DNA of 13,724 nucleotides, taken from contig CAMWGM010000019.1 in NCBI GenBank assembly GCA_947173755.1, forward strand, positions 1 through 13,724. Direction: 5' to 3'. Source of the stretch: an uncultured Muribaculaceae bacterium. GTDB taxonomy: Bacteria; Bacteroidota; Bacteroidia; Bacteroidales; Muribaculaceae. This document shows, in pieces, positions 6,284 through 13,724 of the stretch (positions within the stretch are counted from its first letter, which is position 1; each line of letters begins with the position of its first letter). The notes below the pieces were generated by a model. The model made no database searches. It had not been told where the DNA came from and worked only from the letters and a program-made list of their open reading frames with translations. The position numbers and the translations under genes are program-made.

Positions 6284-6668
6284 TTTCGTCAATCAGAAGG
6301 AGGAGTTCGGGCCGGAGTTTGACCGGAAAGGGGATGTCACGGCGAGTGAGCGCCGATGCCCAGGCATAGACTTCATCGGGGCGCATGGTCAGCATCACTT
6401 CGCGGAATTCGTCGATTTCGTCGGGAGTATAATTTTCGGGATCGCGCCCTCGGAAGCGGTCGAGTTCTTCATCGTCGAAGTAGTCCGGCCCTTCGGCAAG
6501 ACGCATCTGTTTTTCACAGATGGCGTGGACGCCGCAACACAGACCGTCGTCAGACGTTTCCCGGGTCGCAGCCGGCTCTTCCGCCGTGGGCCGCTCTGGG
6601 CGATGGGTGAGCCATAGGATGAAGCCGGTCACGACGGTGACGGCGAGTATGATGAGTGCTCCTGTCAT
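6276..6668 (-). CDS. Small membrane-anchored Cys/His protein of unknown function
   Basis: 130 residues. The N-terminal membrane anchor (about 4-20, ALIILAVTVVTGFILWL) is followed by a polar linker and a compact motif CCGVHAICEK (Cys44, Cys45, His48, Cys51). The rest is a soluble, strongly acidic region (YFDDEELDRFRGR, YTPDEIDEFREVMLTMRPDE). I recall similar small proteins in other Bacteroidetes, but not with a proven function. The Cys/His cluster could bind a metal, which would suit the permease gene that follows, but this is inference. Its ATG overlaps the aroA stop as ATGA, and its own stop overlaps the permease start, so translation of all three is probably coupled. Confidence 0.8.
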   Translation of the reverse strand: MTGALIILAVTVVTGFILWLTHRPERPTAEEPAATRETSDDGLCCGVHAICEKQMRLAEGPDYFDDEELDRFRGRDPENYTPDEIDEFREVMLTMRPDEVYAWASALTRRDIPFPVKLRPELLLLIDENA

Positions 6669-7930
6669 ATTGTTTCGGTCGGTTCGGGAAGAGGCGCGTC
6701 GGCATCGACGATAGCAAATCCGGCTTCGCGCAACTGATCCCAGTAGCCGGGATAGGATTTCGACACCACATCGGGGTTGAGTATGACGGTGCCGGGGATG
6801 AAGAGCGAGACGGGCGCGAGAGCCATGGCCATGCGATGGTCTTCGTAGGTCTCGAAGACGGGAAGTTCATTGAACGGGCGCCGCTCCCCTTCCCAGACGA
6901 GTGTGTCGTCAGCCTCGCGGCGAAGAAGGATGCCGATTTTGGAAAGTTCGTTGACGAGAGCCTGACAACGGTCGGTCTCCTTGATGGCCAGAGTCTTCAG
7001 CCCGGTGAAGCGGAAGGGAATGCCGAGCATCGCGCAGGTGACCACGGCTCCCTGGACCAGATCGGGGGTGTCGGTGAAATCGTGGACGAGGCGCGGCGAC
7101 TGGTCGGGATTGGCGGATAGCGACGTGCCCTCGTCGGAGGTGAATGTGGTGTTGACTCCGAGGGATGCGTAGAGTGCCGCGCAGGCCCGGTCCCCCTGCA
7201 GCGAGAGTTCGGGGAGAGAAGTGAAAGTGATCCAACCTGACGAAATGGCGGCTATCTCATACCATGCCGAGGCTGCGCTCCAGTCAGGCTCGGCGTCGGG
7301 GAGTCCCCGCCGGTATGTAGCGGCCGGGACGGTGATCGTGTCGAGGTAGAAGTCGCTCTCCACTCCGGCTCTCTCCATGAGTCCGAGGGTCATGACGATG
7401 TAGGGTCGCGACACGAGTTGACCGCGGAGAGTGAGTGTGAGGCCGCCTTCAAGCAGGGGGGCTATCATGAGAAGAGCCGAGACAAACTGCGAACTGATCG
7501 AGGCGTCGATGGTCAGCGCCCCTCCACGGAGACGTCTGCCGCGGATGTGCAGAGGCGGAAAACCCTCCTCCCCTTCATAGGAGATGTCGGCTCCGAGTTG
7601 GCGCAGGGCGTCGACCAGTGGTGCGATGGGGCGCCGGCGCATGCGTTCCGATCCGTCGAGGCGCACATCTCGACCCTCCTGAATGGCGAAGTAGGCTGTC
7701 AGAAAGCGCATTGCGGTCCCTGCGGCGCCGATATTGATTTCTGTAGCGTCAGGCTCGGCAAGAGCCTTGAGCAGTGCGCGTGTATCGTCGCAGTCGGCTG
7801 CGTCAGGCAATTCGGGGGCATCCGGAGTCAGGGCGTTTATGATGATTGAGCGGGCGCTGATGCTTTTCGAGAGAGGTAGGGTGAGGGTGGTCTCGATGAT
7901 CTCCTCGGGGGGGAATATACGGTAGTTCAT
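6665..7930 (-). CDS. aroA: 3-phosphoshikimate 1-carboxyvinyltransferase (EPSP synthase)
   Basis: A 421-residue cytosolic enzyme of the shikimate pathway. It joins shikimate-3-phosphate and phosphoenolpyruvate to give EPSP, on the route to chorismate and aromatic amino acids. Residues matching the E. coli active site are present: Lys22, Ser23 and Arg27 (LPLSKSISAR), GAAGTAMR at 68-75, SSQ at 146-148, SRPY at 174-177, Asp290, KETDR at 317-321 (Glu318), EDHR at 363-366 (Arg366) and Lys391. Differences from the classical enzyme are Leu for Gly in the PGSKS motif, Ala for Asn in SNR, Ala for Asn in GNAGT, and Phe76 at the position of E. coli Pro101. It lies 7 bp after the flippase-like gene and overlaps the next gene by 4 bases. 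Confidence 0.95.
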   Translation of the reverse strand: MNYRIFPPEEIIETTLTLPLSKSISARSIIINALTPDAPELPDAADCDDTRALLKALAEPDATEINIGAAGTAMRFLTAYFAIQEGRDVRLDGSERMRRRPIAPLVDALRQLGADISYEGEEGFPPLHIRGRRLRGGALTIDASISSQFVSALLMIAPLLEGGLTLTLRGQLVSRPYIVMTLGLMERAGVESDFYLDTITVPAATYRRGLPDAEPDWSAASAWYEIAAISSGWITFTSLPELSLQGDRACAALYASLGVNTTFTSDEGTSLSANPDQSPRLVHDFTDTPDLVQGAVVTCAMLGIPFRFTGLKTLAIKETDRCQALVNELSKIGILLRREADDTLVWEGERRPFNELPVFETYEDHRMAMALAPVSLFIPGTVILNPDVVSKSYPGYWDQLREAGFAIVDADAPLPEPTETI

Positions 7931-7937
7931 GGCGGGA

Positions 7938-8972
7938 TTATTTTTTCGGTTTGGAGGAAGGATTGAAGGCGATCCACCCGAAGGTGAGGATGCCGAGCAG
8001 AATGAGCATTATGGTCGATGCTCCCATAATGGTGTTGGCCACTATGGCCGTATAGGTCCGGGTGAGTCCGTCGACCGATGAGGCGTAGAGACTGAGTGCC
8101 CACATGAGCGCCCACTGATAGGGGCCGATACCGCCGTTTGAAGGCACTGCCATCGAAAGACTGCTGAGCACGAAGCACACCAGGAGTGCTGTCAGTCCTC
8201 CATGGACGAGCACCTCGGCTGTAAGGGGGAATGCAAAGAGAGCGCATCCGAGTCCGAAGAAGTAGGCGCCCCAAATGAGAGTTGTCATCAGAAGCCAGCG
8301 TCCGCGTCCCGGCATCGTGCGGATCACGGCGAAACCTTCCCAGAGCCCTGCCACGAACTTTCGCACATGTCCGGCAATCCCTCCACGGTGGCGTGTGCGG
8401 ATCAGAATCAGAATTCCGCCTGCCACGCATGCCGAGATTGCGGCCCATAGCCATGGCGAACCGGCGATCGCCATGATACGTTCCCAACGGTCGGGATCCT
8501 GCATGAGATAGGCTTTGACCTGCGGTCCTGCGAGAAGTGACGCGAGGAGCGTGAGAAGGCCTACACAGATTGTATCGGTCAAACGGTCGGCAACCATCGA
8601 GCCGAATATTGAGGAAAAGGGAGCATCCTGACGCTTTGCGATGAAACCTGTGCGCCATAATTCGCCCAGGCGCGGGAAGATCAGATTGACGGCGTAGGTG
8701 CCGAAGATGCTGAGCGTAGTGAGCCAGAGGGAGGGATTGACGCCCAGGGCTTTCAACTGTATGCGCCAGCGCACCGCGCGTGCAACCTGCGCGGCTATGT
8801 TGAGAGCGAGCGATCCGAGCAACCAGCCCACGGCACAGTCGCGGCTCACCACCCCGAGCATCTCGGAGAGATCGATGTTGCGGAAAAGCATCCAGCAGAG
8901 ACCGACCGTGACGACGGGGGGGATGATGTATTTCAGGAGTGCGCCGGCCACACTCGCGGCTGAAATTTTCAT
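7938..8972 (-). CDS. Flippase-like LPG-synthase transmembrane (UPF0104) protein
   Basis: A 344-residue polytopic inner-membrane protein with about eight or nine hydrophobic spans, of the family corresponding to the membrane part of lysyl-phosphatidylglycerol synthase/MprF (flippase domain) without the catalytic domain. Typical family landmarks are RAVRWRIQL (66-74), NLIFPRLGELWRT (96-108), ADRLTD (128-133) and PSNGGIGPYQWAL (277-289). In other bacteria relatives move or modify envelope lipids; the substrate here is unknown. I start at ATG 8972; a TTG two codons earlier is also in frame. It is the first gene of the run leading to aroA, and a -7 element lies only about 10 nt before the ATG, so the mRNA would be nearly leaderless. 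A 355-codon frame in the same place is a shadow. Confidence 0.88.
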   Translation of the reverse strand: MKISAASVAGALLKYIIPPVVTVGLCWMLFRNIDLSEMLGVVSRDCAVGWLLGSLALNIAAQVARAVRWRIQLKALGVNPSLWLTTLSIFGTYAVNLIFPRLGELWRTGFIAKRQDAPFSSIFGSMVADRLTDTICVGLLTLLASLLAGPQVKAYLMQDPDRWERIMAIAGSPWLWAAISACVAGGILILIRTRHRGGIAGHVRKFVAGLWEGFAVIRTMPGRGRWLLMTTLIWGAYFFGLGCALFAFPLTAEVLVHGGLTALLVCFVLSSLSMAVPSNGGIGPYQWALMWALSLYASSVDGLTRTYTAIVANTIMGASTIMLILLGILTFGWIAFNPSSKPKK

Positions 8973-8981
8973 AGTCAACTA

Positions 8982-8989
8982 CAAAAATA
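8982..8989 (-). promoter_or_regulatory. -7 promoter element before the flippase-aroA run
   Basis: The minus strand reads TATTTTTG, a perfect TAnnTTTG match just after the yebC terminators and before the ATG at 8972. Transcription would start near 8975, leaving a leader of only a few nucleotides. No convincing -33 TTTG is seen. Confidence 0.5.
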
Positions 8990-8992
8990 CTC

Positions 8993-9020
8993 AAAATTCC
9001 CCCGAAATGAGTGTCGGGGG
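8993..9020 (-). terminator. Second terminator hairpin downstream of yebC
   Basis: A 7-bp perfect stem (CCCCCGA at 8999-9005 with TCGGGGG at 9014-9020) surrounds an 8-nt loop and is followed on the minus strand by AATTTT. It backs up the stronger hairpin at 9040-9075. Confidence 0.6.
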
Positions 9021-9023
9021 AGT

Positions 9024-9075
9024 TAAAAAATGAAAATCAGGCCGCTCCGTCCCGGCTGAGGATGATGGAGCGGCC
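9024..9075 (-). terminator. Rho-independent terminator of pheT-yebC
   Basis: A 9-bp perfect stem (GGCCGCTCC at 9040-9048 with GGAGCGGCC at 9067-9075) surrounds an 18-nt loop. It is followed on the minus strand by TGATTTTCATTTTTT. It lies 33 nt beyond the yebC stop. Confidence 0.78.
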
Positions 9076-9108
9076 CGTTAGACGGGATCGGAGACAGAAG
9101 GGGTCGGA

Positions 9109-9849
9109 TTATTCGTCCTCTTCCTTCATGTTATGGAAGACGTTCTGCACATCTTCATCGTCCTCGAGTTTCTCAAGGAGTTTGTCGAGAGTGGCGCGCT
9201 GTTCGGGAGTCACTTCCTTGAGGTCGTTGGGGATGCGCTCGAATTCTGACGAGATGATCTCATAGCCGTTCTCCTCGAGATGCTTCTGGATGTCGGAGTA
9301 TGACTCGAAAGAACCGTAGAGCACGATCTGCTCTTCGCCGGTCTCCTCGTCGACGATATCCTCAAGTTCGTCGACACCGTAATCGATGAGTTCGAGTTCA
9401 AGATCCTCGAGACCCACACCTTCTTTGGGTTTGATCTTGAAGACACACTTGTGCTCGAAGAGGAATGTGAGTGAGCCCTGGGTTCCGAGCGAGCCGCCAT
9501 GCTTGGTGAAGTAGGAGCGGACGTTGGCTACTGTGCGAGTGTTGTTGTCGGTAGCGGCCTCGACGAAGATGGCGATGCCGAAGGGGCCGTAGCCTTCGTA
9601 AGAAATTTCCTTGTAGTCGCCGGCATCTTTGTCGGTGGCTTTCTTGATGGCGCGTTCGACAGTGTCTTTGGGCATATTGGCGGCTTTGGCATTCTGCATG
9701 AGCGCGCGCAGACGTGGGTTGGTGGAGGGATCGGGACCGCCTGCCTTGGCGGCGATGGTGATTTCCTTACCGATGCGCGTAAAAGTGCGCGACATATTGC
9801 CCCAGCGTTTGAGTTTACGGGCTTTACGATATTCAAATGCTCTTCCCAT
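9109..9849 (-). CDS. yebC: YebC/PmpR/TACO1-family protein
   Basis: A 246-residue cytosolic protein in the Bacteroidetes form of the family: MGRAFEYRKARKLKRWGNMS replaces the usual MAGHSKWANIKHRK start. Family signatures include FTRIGKEITIAAKAGGPDP, NPRLRALMQNAKAANMPKD with ERAIKK, the YEGYGPFGIAIFVEA segment, DNNTRTVANVRSYFTKHGG and LGTQGSLTFLFEHK. The C-terminus is very acidic (LEDDEDVQ, MKEEDE). The family was long called a transcriptional regulator (PmpR). Later work on YebC and TACO1 points to a role on the ribosome in translating difficult sequences such as proline stretches. Its place 76 bp after pheT, with no promoter or terminator between, fits a translation role. Confidence 0.93.
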   Translation of the reverse strand: MGRAFEYRKARKLKRWGNMSRTFTRIGKEITIAAKAGGPDPSTNPRLRALMQNAKAANMPKDTVERAIKKATDKDAGDYKEISYEGYGPFGIAIFVEAATDNNTRTVANVRSYFTKHGGSLGTQGSLTFLFEHKCVFKIKPKEGVGLEDLELELIDYGVDELEDIVDEETGEEQIVLYGSFESYSDIQKHLEENGYEIISSEFERIPNDLKEVTPEQRATLDKLLEKLEDDEDVQNVFHNMKEEDE

Positions 9850-9925
9850 AGGTAGGTATTTTTTCGATCCGCGCTCGGCGGTGTCGATGTGGTGTAAGTT
9901 TTGGTTCGTTAAGAGGGTTTATGGA

Positions 9926-12400
9926 TTAACGCAGTTCAGCGTTGAGTTTCTTGGTGAGGTTGGTGATGATCTTCTGCATGACGGCGTCGATCTGCTTGTC
10001 CTGAAGTGTCTTCTCATCGTCCTGAAGAGTGATGGATATGGCATAACTCTTCTTGCCGGCAGGGAGTTTATCGCCTTCGTAGACGTCGAAGAGGGTGACG
10101 TCGCGCAGCAGGCGGCGCTCGCTTTCGCGGACGGTATGCTCGATCCGGTCGAAGGTGATGGCGTTGTCGATCAGGAGTGCCAGGTCTCGCTTGACGGGCT
10201 GGGTCTTGGGGAGCGGCGCGAAAGTGACGTTTGTGCGGAGCGAGAGCGATACGAGTGCATCCCAGTCAAGTTCGGCATAGAATACTTCCTGCTTGATGTC
10301 GGTCTTCGCGGTCACCTTGCGTGAGAGTGTGCCGAGCGAGCCGAGGTGTTTGCCCGAGCGGGTGGCGATGTCGAGACCGGCGGTGTAGAGAGCCGATTCA
10401 GAGGAGGTAAGGCGGATTTCGGCAGGATTGAGACCGAGGCGGGCGAAGATATTCGCCACTACAGCCTTCAGGTCGTAGATCGTGGCTGCCATTTCGGGGC
10501 GCACCCATGAGGCGGAGCGCAGACGGCCTGTCATCCAGATGGCGAGTCGTGAAGCCTGGGAGTAGGGGGCGAGGATATTGTCCTGAGTGGAGAGTGCCGA
10601 TGGATTGAAAGCATAGACGTTACCGAACTCGAACATCAGCAGGTCAGACTCCTTGCGGTTGATGTTGTGGGCGAGGCTTTCGAGACCTCCGAACAGGAGG
10701 GTCTGACGCATCACGTTGAGGTCGTTGCTCAGAGGATTGAGCAGTCTGACGCAATGGTCGGCGGGATAGGGGGCGAAGTCGGTGTAATAGGCTTCGGCTG
10801 TGAGCGAGTTGTTGAGGATCTCGTTGAAGCCTTCGCCGCAGAGTTGCTCGGAGATGAGCGAGCGCAGGCGATAGTCTTCGTCGGGGCGGCTCTTGGTGGT
10901 GAGCGCCGAGTGAAGTGTCTCCGAGATCTCCACATTATTATATCCGTAGATGCGCAGGAGGTCTTCGACGACGTCGCAGGGACGGGTGACATCCACACGG
11001 TAGGTGGGCACCTTCATGCTCACTTGCTTGTCATCGACACCGGTGATCTCCATCTCGAGACTGCGGAGGATCGAGATGATTGTGTCGGCGTCGATATGTT
11101 TTCCGATTAGCGAGTCTGTATAGTCGAAGCCGAGCGTGACTTCAGCCGGTTCGGTCACGACGGGATATATATCGCTGACGGGGCCTGTGATGGTTCCACC
11201 GGCAAGTTCCTTCACGAGCAGTGCAGCGAGTTTGAGCACGTAGAGGCAGCCGTTGGGATCGACGCCGCGCTCGAAACGGAAAGATGAGTCGGTCGAAAGG
11301 CCGTGACGGCGCGCTGTCTTGCGCACCGAGGTGGGATTGAAGCAGGCGCTCTCGAGGAAAACATCGGTGGTGTCGGTCGTGACGCCCGAGTCGAGACCTC
11401 CGAAGACACCGGCGATACACATCGGCGCCTCTGTGTTGCAGATCATGAGGTCGCGTGCGTCGAGGGTGCGCTCGACGCCGTCGAGAGTGACGAATTTCTC
11501 CCCTTCGCGGGCATTCTTGACAATGATTTCTCCTCCGGCTATCTTTGCGACATCGAAGCAGTGGAGCGGCTGACCCATTCCCATGAGAAGGAAGTTGGTA
11601 ATGTCGACCACGTTGTTGATCGGGCGGAGTCCGATGGCATTCAGAAGATCCTGAAGCCATTTGGGAGACTCCTTGACTGTCACACCCTTGATGGTCACGC
11701 CGGCGTAACGTGTGCACGCCTCCGTGTTCTCAACCTTGACGGTAACGCCTCCTTCGGATGCCCCGACGGCAAATTCTTCTACTGACGGACGGTGGAGCGA
11801 GCCTCCTCCCTGACGATCGTGATGGAGCAACCATGCGTTGAGGTCGCGTGCCACGCCATAATGAGAGGCTGCGTCGATGCGGTTGGGGGTGAGATCTACT
11901 TCGAGAACATAGTCTGAAGTAAGACCGTAGAATTCGGCTGCGGGTGTGCCGGGGGCGGCTGCACCGTCGGCAAGCACGATGATGCCGTCGTGGGAGGTGC
12001 CGACACCGATCTCATCCTCGGCGCAGATCATACCGAAACTCTCGACGCCGCGGATCTTGGATTTCTTGATCTGAAATTCCTTGTCGCCGTCGTAGAGTGT
12101 GGTGCCGACCGTCGCGACGACTACCGTCTGACCAGCGGCTACGTTGGGAGCGCCACACACGATCTGCACCGGTTCGCCTGTGCCGAGATCGACTGTGGTG
12201 ATGTGGAGATGGTCGGAATTGGGGTGTTCGACGCAGGTGAGAACCTTACCGATCACGATGCCTTTGAGACCGCCGCGGATGCTCTCGACCTCTTCCACCG
12301 AGCCTGTCTCGAGACCGATGGACGTGAGGGCATCGGCGAGTTGCTCCGGAGTCAGGGAGAGATCGATATACTTCTTAAGCCAGTTATAGGAGATATTCAT
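9926..12400 (-). CDS. pheT: Phenylalanyl-tRNA synthetase beta subunit
   Basis: An 824-residue beta subunit of the alpha2-beta2 enzyme that charges tRNA-Phe in the cytosol. Domains in order: an N-terminal helix plus an EMAP-type tRNA-binding OB fold (about 40-155, with VEHPNSDHLHITTVDLG and IVCGAPNV); the B3/B4 editing region (NVVDITNFLLMGMGQPLHCFD and the RHGLSTDSSFRFERGVDP stretch); the B5 DNA-binding-like fold (about 410-485); the catalytic-like core; and the C-terminal FDX-ACB anticodon-binding domain (PLPKTQPVKRDLALLID through KLNAELR). Start: ATG 12400 (MNISYNWLKKYI), the family's usual beginning. An in-frame ATG at 12424 overlaps the -7 element and is rejected. pheS is not in the window. 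Confidence 0.96.
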   Translation of the reverse strand: MNISYNWLKKYIDLSLTPEQLADALTSIGLETGSVEEVESIRGGLKGIVIGKVLTCVEHPNSDHLHITTVDLGTGEPVQIVCGAPNVAAGQTVVVATVGTTLYDGDKEFQIKKSKIRGVESFGMICAEDEIGVGTSHDGIIVLADGAAAPGTPAAEFYGLTSDYVLEVDLTPNRIDAASHYGVARDLNAWLLHHDRQGGGSLHRPSVEEFAVGASEGGVTVKVENTEACTRYAGVTIKGVTVKESPKWLQDLLNAIGLRPINNVVDITNFLLMGMGQPLHCFDVAKIAGGEIIVKNAREGEKFVTLDGVERTLDARDLMICNTEAPMCIAGVFGGLDSGVTTDTTDVFLESACFNPTSVRKTARRHGLSTDSSFRFERGVDPNGCLYVLKLAALLVKELAGGTITGPVSDIYPVVTEPAEVTLGFDYTDSLIGKHIDADTIISILRSLEMEITGVDDKQVSMKVPTYRVDVTRPCDVVEDLLRIYGYNNVEISETLHSALTTKSRPDEDYRLRSLISEQLCGEGFNEILNNSLTAEAYYTDFAPYPADHCVRLLNPLSNDLNVMRQTLLFGGLESLAHNINRKESDLLMFEFGNVYAFNPSALSTQDNILAPYSQASRLAIWMTGRLRSASWVRPEMAATIYDLKAVVANIFARLGLNPAEIRLTSSESALYTAGLDIATRSGKHLGSLGTLSRKVTAKTDIKQEVFYAELDWDALVSLSLRTNVTFAPLPKTQPVKRDLALLIDNAITFDRIEHTVRESERRLLRDVTLFDVYEGDKLPAGKKSYAISITLQDDEKTLQDKQIDAVMQKIITNLTKKLNAELR

Positions 12401-12421
12401 TGTTACAATGCGATTTGAGCG

Positions 12422-12429
12422 CAAAGATA
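12422..12429 (-). promoter_or_regulatory. -7 promoter element of pheT-yebC
   Basis: The minus strand reads TATCTTTG, a perfect TAnnTTTG match. Transcription would start near 12415, giving a leader of about 15 nt. A clear -33 TTTG is not visible. The leader is too short to hold a T-box or attenuator. Confidence 0.6.
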
Positions 12430-12491
12430 AGAAATTTTCACGAAATCACCACGATATTGCGCCAAAATTCGGCGAAGGTCACGGGCGTGGG

Positions 12492-12532
12492 CAAAACAAA
12501 TCCGGCTTCGCTGACAGATTGAGCGAAGCCGG
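12492..12532 (-). terminator. Rho-independent terminator of the ppiD-like gene
   Basis: An 11-bp perfect stem (CCGGCTTCGCT at 12502-12512 with AGCGAAGCCGG at 12522-12532) surrounds a 9-nt loop. It is followed on the minus strand by ATTTGTTTTG. It is 32 nt past the stop of the isomerase gene. Confidence 0.88.
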
Positions 12533-12564
12533 GTCGTAAGACGTATTTCCCTGAATGAGGGAGA

Positions 12565-13724
12565 TTACTTGTAGAATGTGGTCATCTTGTTGTCGACCTT
12601 CTTGTTGCCGATAAGGATGGCGGGAAGGTTGTTGCCGAGCGCCTGGGCTCCGCGCTGACCGTTGTAGCGTGCGGCATACTCTTCAGCCACATAGGGACGG
12701 CCTTCGGTGGTGACGTCGGTCACCTGAAGGACCACCACGCCGTTGTTGGTCTTGATGGGGCCTACGAGTTTACCCTTCTCCGAAGCGGCGACGGCTCCCT
12801 GGAGTGCTGATTCGCGTGCGCCGATGGCGGGCACCATGGTCTGCGAGAAGTTGACGTCGGTGGTGTCGACGCTTACGCCCATGAGGGCTGCGTAACCGGC
12901 CACGTCGTTGGCTTTACCCTGATAGTCGGCGATAAGTTTGGCAGCCTTCTTCTCAGCACGGGCGCGTGCGGCGTAGACGGTGTTGAGTTCGGGATCTGTG
13001 ACGGGAGTGTAATCCTTGTAGATGTCGCGGAGAGCGACAGCGATGAAACGTCCGCTCTGAAGGTCGCCGAAGATGGGCGACACCTGACCCTTCTTGGCTT
13101 CCATGGTCCAGGCGACAGCGTTGTGCGAGTCGGGCAGGTTGCCGAGCATCGGGCTCGAGGCAGTGACTGTGGCGGGCATTGCGAAGAAGCCTGCGTTGCG
13201 GGCTGAGTCGGCAAACTCGGTCGCGTTGTGGACTGAGTTGAGGAATGTCTGAAGACCGGCTTCGAGATTGTTGACTGTTGTGGCTGAAGGTTCGACGGTC
13301 AACTGGGCCTGAGCGATGTCATAGACGACAACAGGAGCGGTACGGTCGGCTACACGGAACAGACGGGCTGCGCCTGCGACGGTGTCGGGGGTGAACCAGC
13401 GGCCGACAGCAGCCGAAGAGAATTCAGGAGCGAGATCGCCCATCTGGGGATCGAGCATCGAGAGTTCGAGGCCTTTCTGCGACTGGACTGCAAGGGGAGA
13501 TGCTGCGATCGAGTCGAAAGCGGCACCCGAGTTGAGCACTGCGAGAAGCGAGTCGGTCTGTGCGGGAGTGGCCTGGACAGCGATGAAGTCGACGGTGATC
13601 TTGTCAACCTCTGACGACTTGCCGAGAAGTTTGGCGATGGTATAGTCGTTGCCGGTCTTGCCGACGAGTGCTGCGCGACCTACGTTGAGGGTGTCGAGCG
13701 TATTCTTCAGGCGCACGTCACGGC
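12565..13724 (-). CDS. PpiD/SurA-type peptidyl-prolyl isomerase, C-terminal part
   Basis: An open frame of 386 codons plus stop that enters from the right edge. The true start lies outside the window; a GTG at 13716 is internal. The piece resembles the C-terminal half of the roughly 700-residue Bacteroidetes PpiD-like folding factors, which are anchored in the inner membrane and help outer-membrane and secreted proteins fold in the periplasm. Parvulin-like pieces can be seen: a repeat beginning VDKITVDFIAVQATPAQTDS with LDPQMGDLAPEFSSAAVGRW, then VAWTMEAKKGQVSPIFGD, and a degenerate final unit with KGKLVGPIKTNNGVVVLQVT. The C-terminus is LPAILIGNKKVDNKMTTFYK. The fragment is Ala-, Thr- and Asp-rich and has no membrane span, as expected for the periplasmic part. 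Whether the parvulin active site is intact cannot be judged from this half. Confidence 0.85.
   Translation of the reverse strand, partial: RDVRLKNTLDTLNVGRAALVGKTGNDYTIAKLLGKSSEVDKITVDFIAVQATPAQTDSLLAVLNSGAAFDSIAASPLAVQSQKGLELSMLDPQMGDLAPEFSSAAVGRWFTPDTVAGAARLFRVADRTAPVVVYDIAQAQLTVEPSATTVNNLEAGLQTFLNSVHNATEFADSARNAGFFAMPATVTASSPMLGNLPDSHNAVAWTMEAKKGQVSPIFGDLQSGRFIAVALRDIYKDYTPVTDPELNTVYAARARAEKKAAKLIADYQGKANDVAGYAALMGVSVDTTDVNFSQTMVPAIGARESALQGAVAASEKGKLVGPIKTNNGVVVLQVTDVTTEGRPYVAEEYAARYNGQRGAQALGNNLPAILIGNKKVDNKMTTFYK

Noticed and set aside
7927..8994. A 355-codon minus-strand frame in another phase of the flippase gene
   Set aside because: The Arg/His/Pro-rich product has no membrane spans. 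The overlapping frame 7938-8972 has the family motifs and hydrophobic spans.
9629..10324. Plus-strand frame of 231 codons across yebC and pheT
   Set aside because: Antisense to two well-supported genes and without a recognisable domain. The same holds for the plus-strand frames at 10667-11110 and 11303-11785.
12547..12561. Hairpin TCCCT-GAATG-AGGGA just after the isomerase stop
   Set aside because: The short 5-bp stem has no T-run; the 11-bp hairpin at 12502-12532 is the real terminator.
1..13724. CRISPR arrays, tRNA/rRNA genes, insertion sequences, riboswitches
   Set aside because: No periodic repeat-spacer pattern, no transposase frame or terminal inverted repeats, and no recognisable tRNA or rRNA sequence was seen. 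The leaders before pheT and nnr are too short for a riboswitch.

Overview
The window looks like chromosomal DNA of a Bacteroidales bacterium, possibly a gut Muribaculaceae relative. The family is inferred from general familiarity with such proteins, not from a search. The clues are: -7 promoter elements of the Bacteroidetes type TAnnTTTG in front of several genes, almost no Shine-Dalgarno sequences, a fused NnrE-NnrD repair enzyme, the Bacteroidetes form of YebC, a DUF4831-like secreted protein, and lipoproteins with acidic residues after the lipid cysteine. All eleven genes listed read on the minus strand, so transcription runs from high to low coordinates. Long plus-strand ORFs are shadows.

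Layout in the direction of transcription. (1) 13724-12565: C-terminal half of a PpiD/SurA-type periplasmic peptidyl-prolyl isomerase, closed by a strong terminator (12492-12532). (2) 12400-9109: pheT and yebC, both linked to translation, driven from a -7 element at 12422-12429 and closed by two hairpins (9075-9024 and 9020-8993). (3) 8972-5492: a tightly packed run of four genes: a flippase-like LPG-synthase membrane protein, aroA, a small membrane-anchored Cys/His protein and an ABC-3 metal permease. The last three overlap by 4-8 bases. (4) 5456-1850: the accessory part of the window. It holds a one-pass membrane TPR regulator with a C-terminal LuxR-like helix-turn-helix, then a surface-type lipoprotein serpin, then an unrecognised 48-codon ORF, then a terminator. 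(5) 1723-1: the bifunctional NAD(P)HX repair enzyme and the start of a DUF4831-like secreted protein.

The main discovery is in region 4. The regulator and the serpin are preceded by near-twin promoters. Each has a 63-bp block (49 of 63 positions identical, the first 20 exactly), beginning with two GTTCAG units 11 bp apart and containing the palindrome TGAAAGTTTCA at the same offset. In both cases the block ends exactly 32 nt from a -7 element (TAACTTTG for the regulator, TAACTTCG for the serpin). Neither promoter has an obvious -33 TTTG. This is what two activator-dependent promoters of one small regulon would look like, and the obvious candidate activator is the encoded membrane HTH protein itself. 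The regulator's promoter also carries a perfect 9-6-9 palindrome directly over its -7 element. Working inference: a self-regulated envelope sensor that controls a surface serpin with an elastase-type reactive site. The middle of the regulator gene and parts of the serpin gene are much more AT-rich than the flanking housekeeping genes, so this pair may be an acquired or recombining module.
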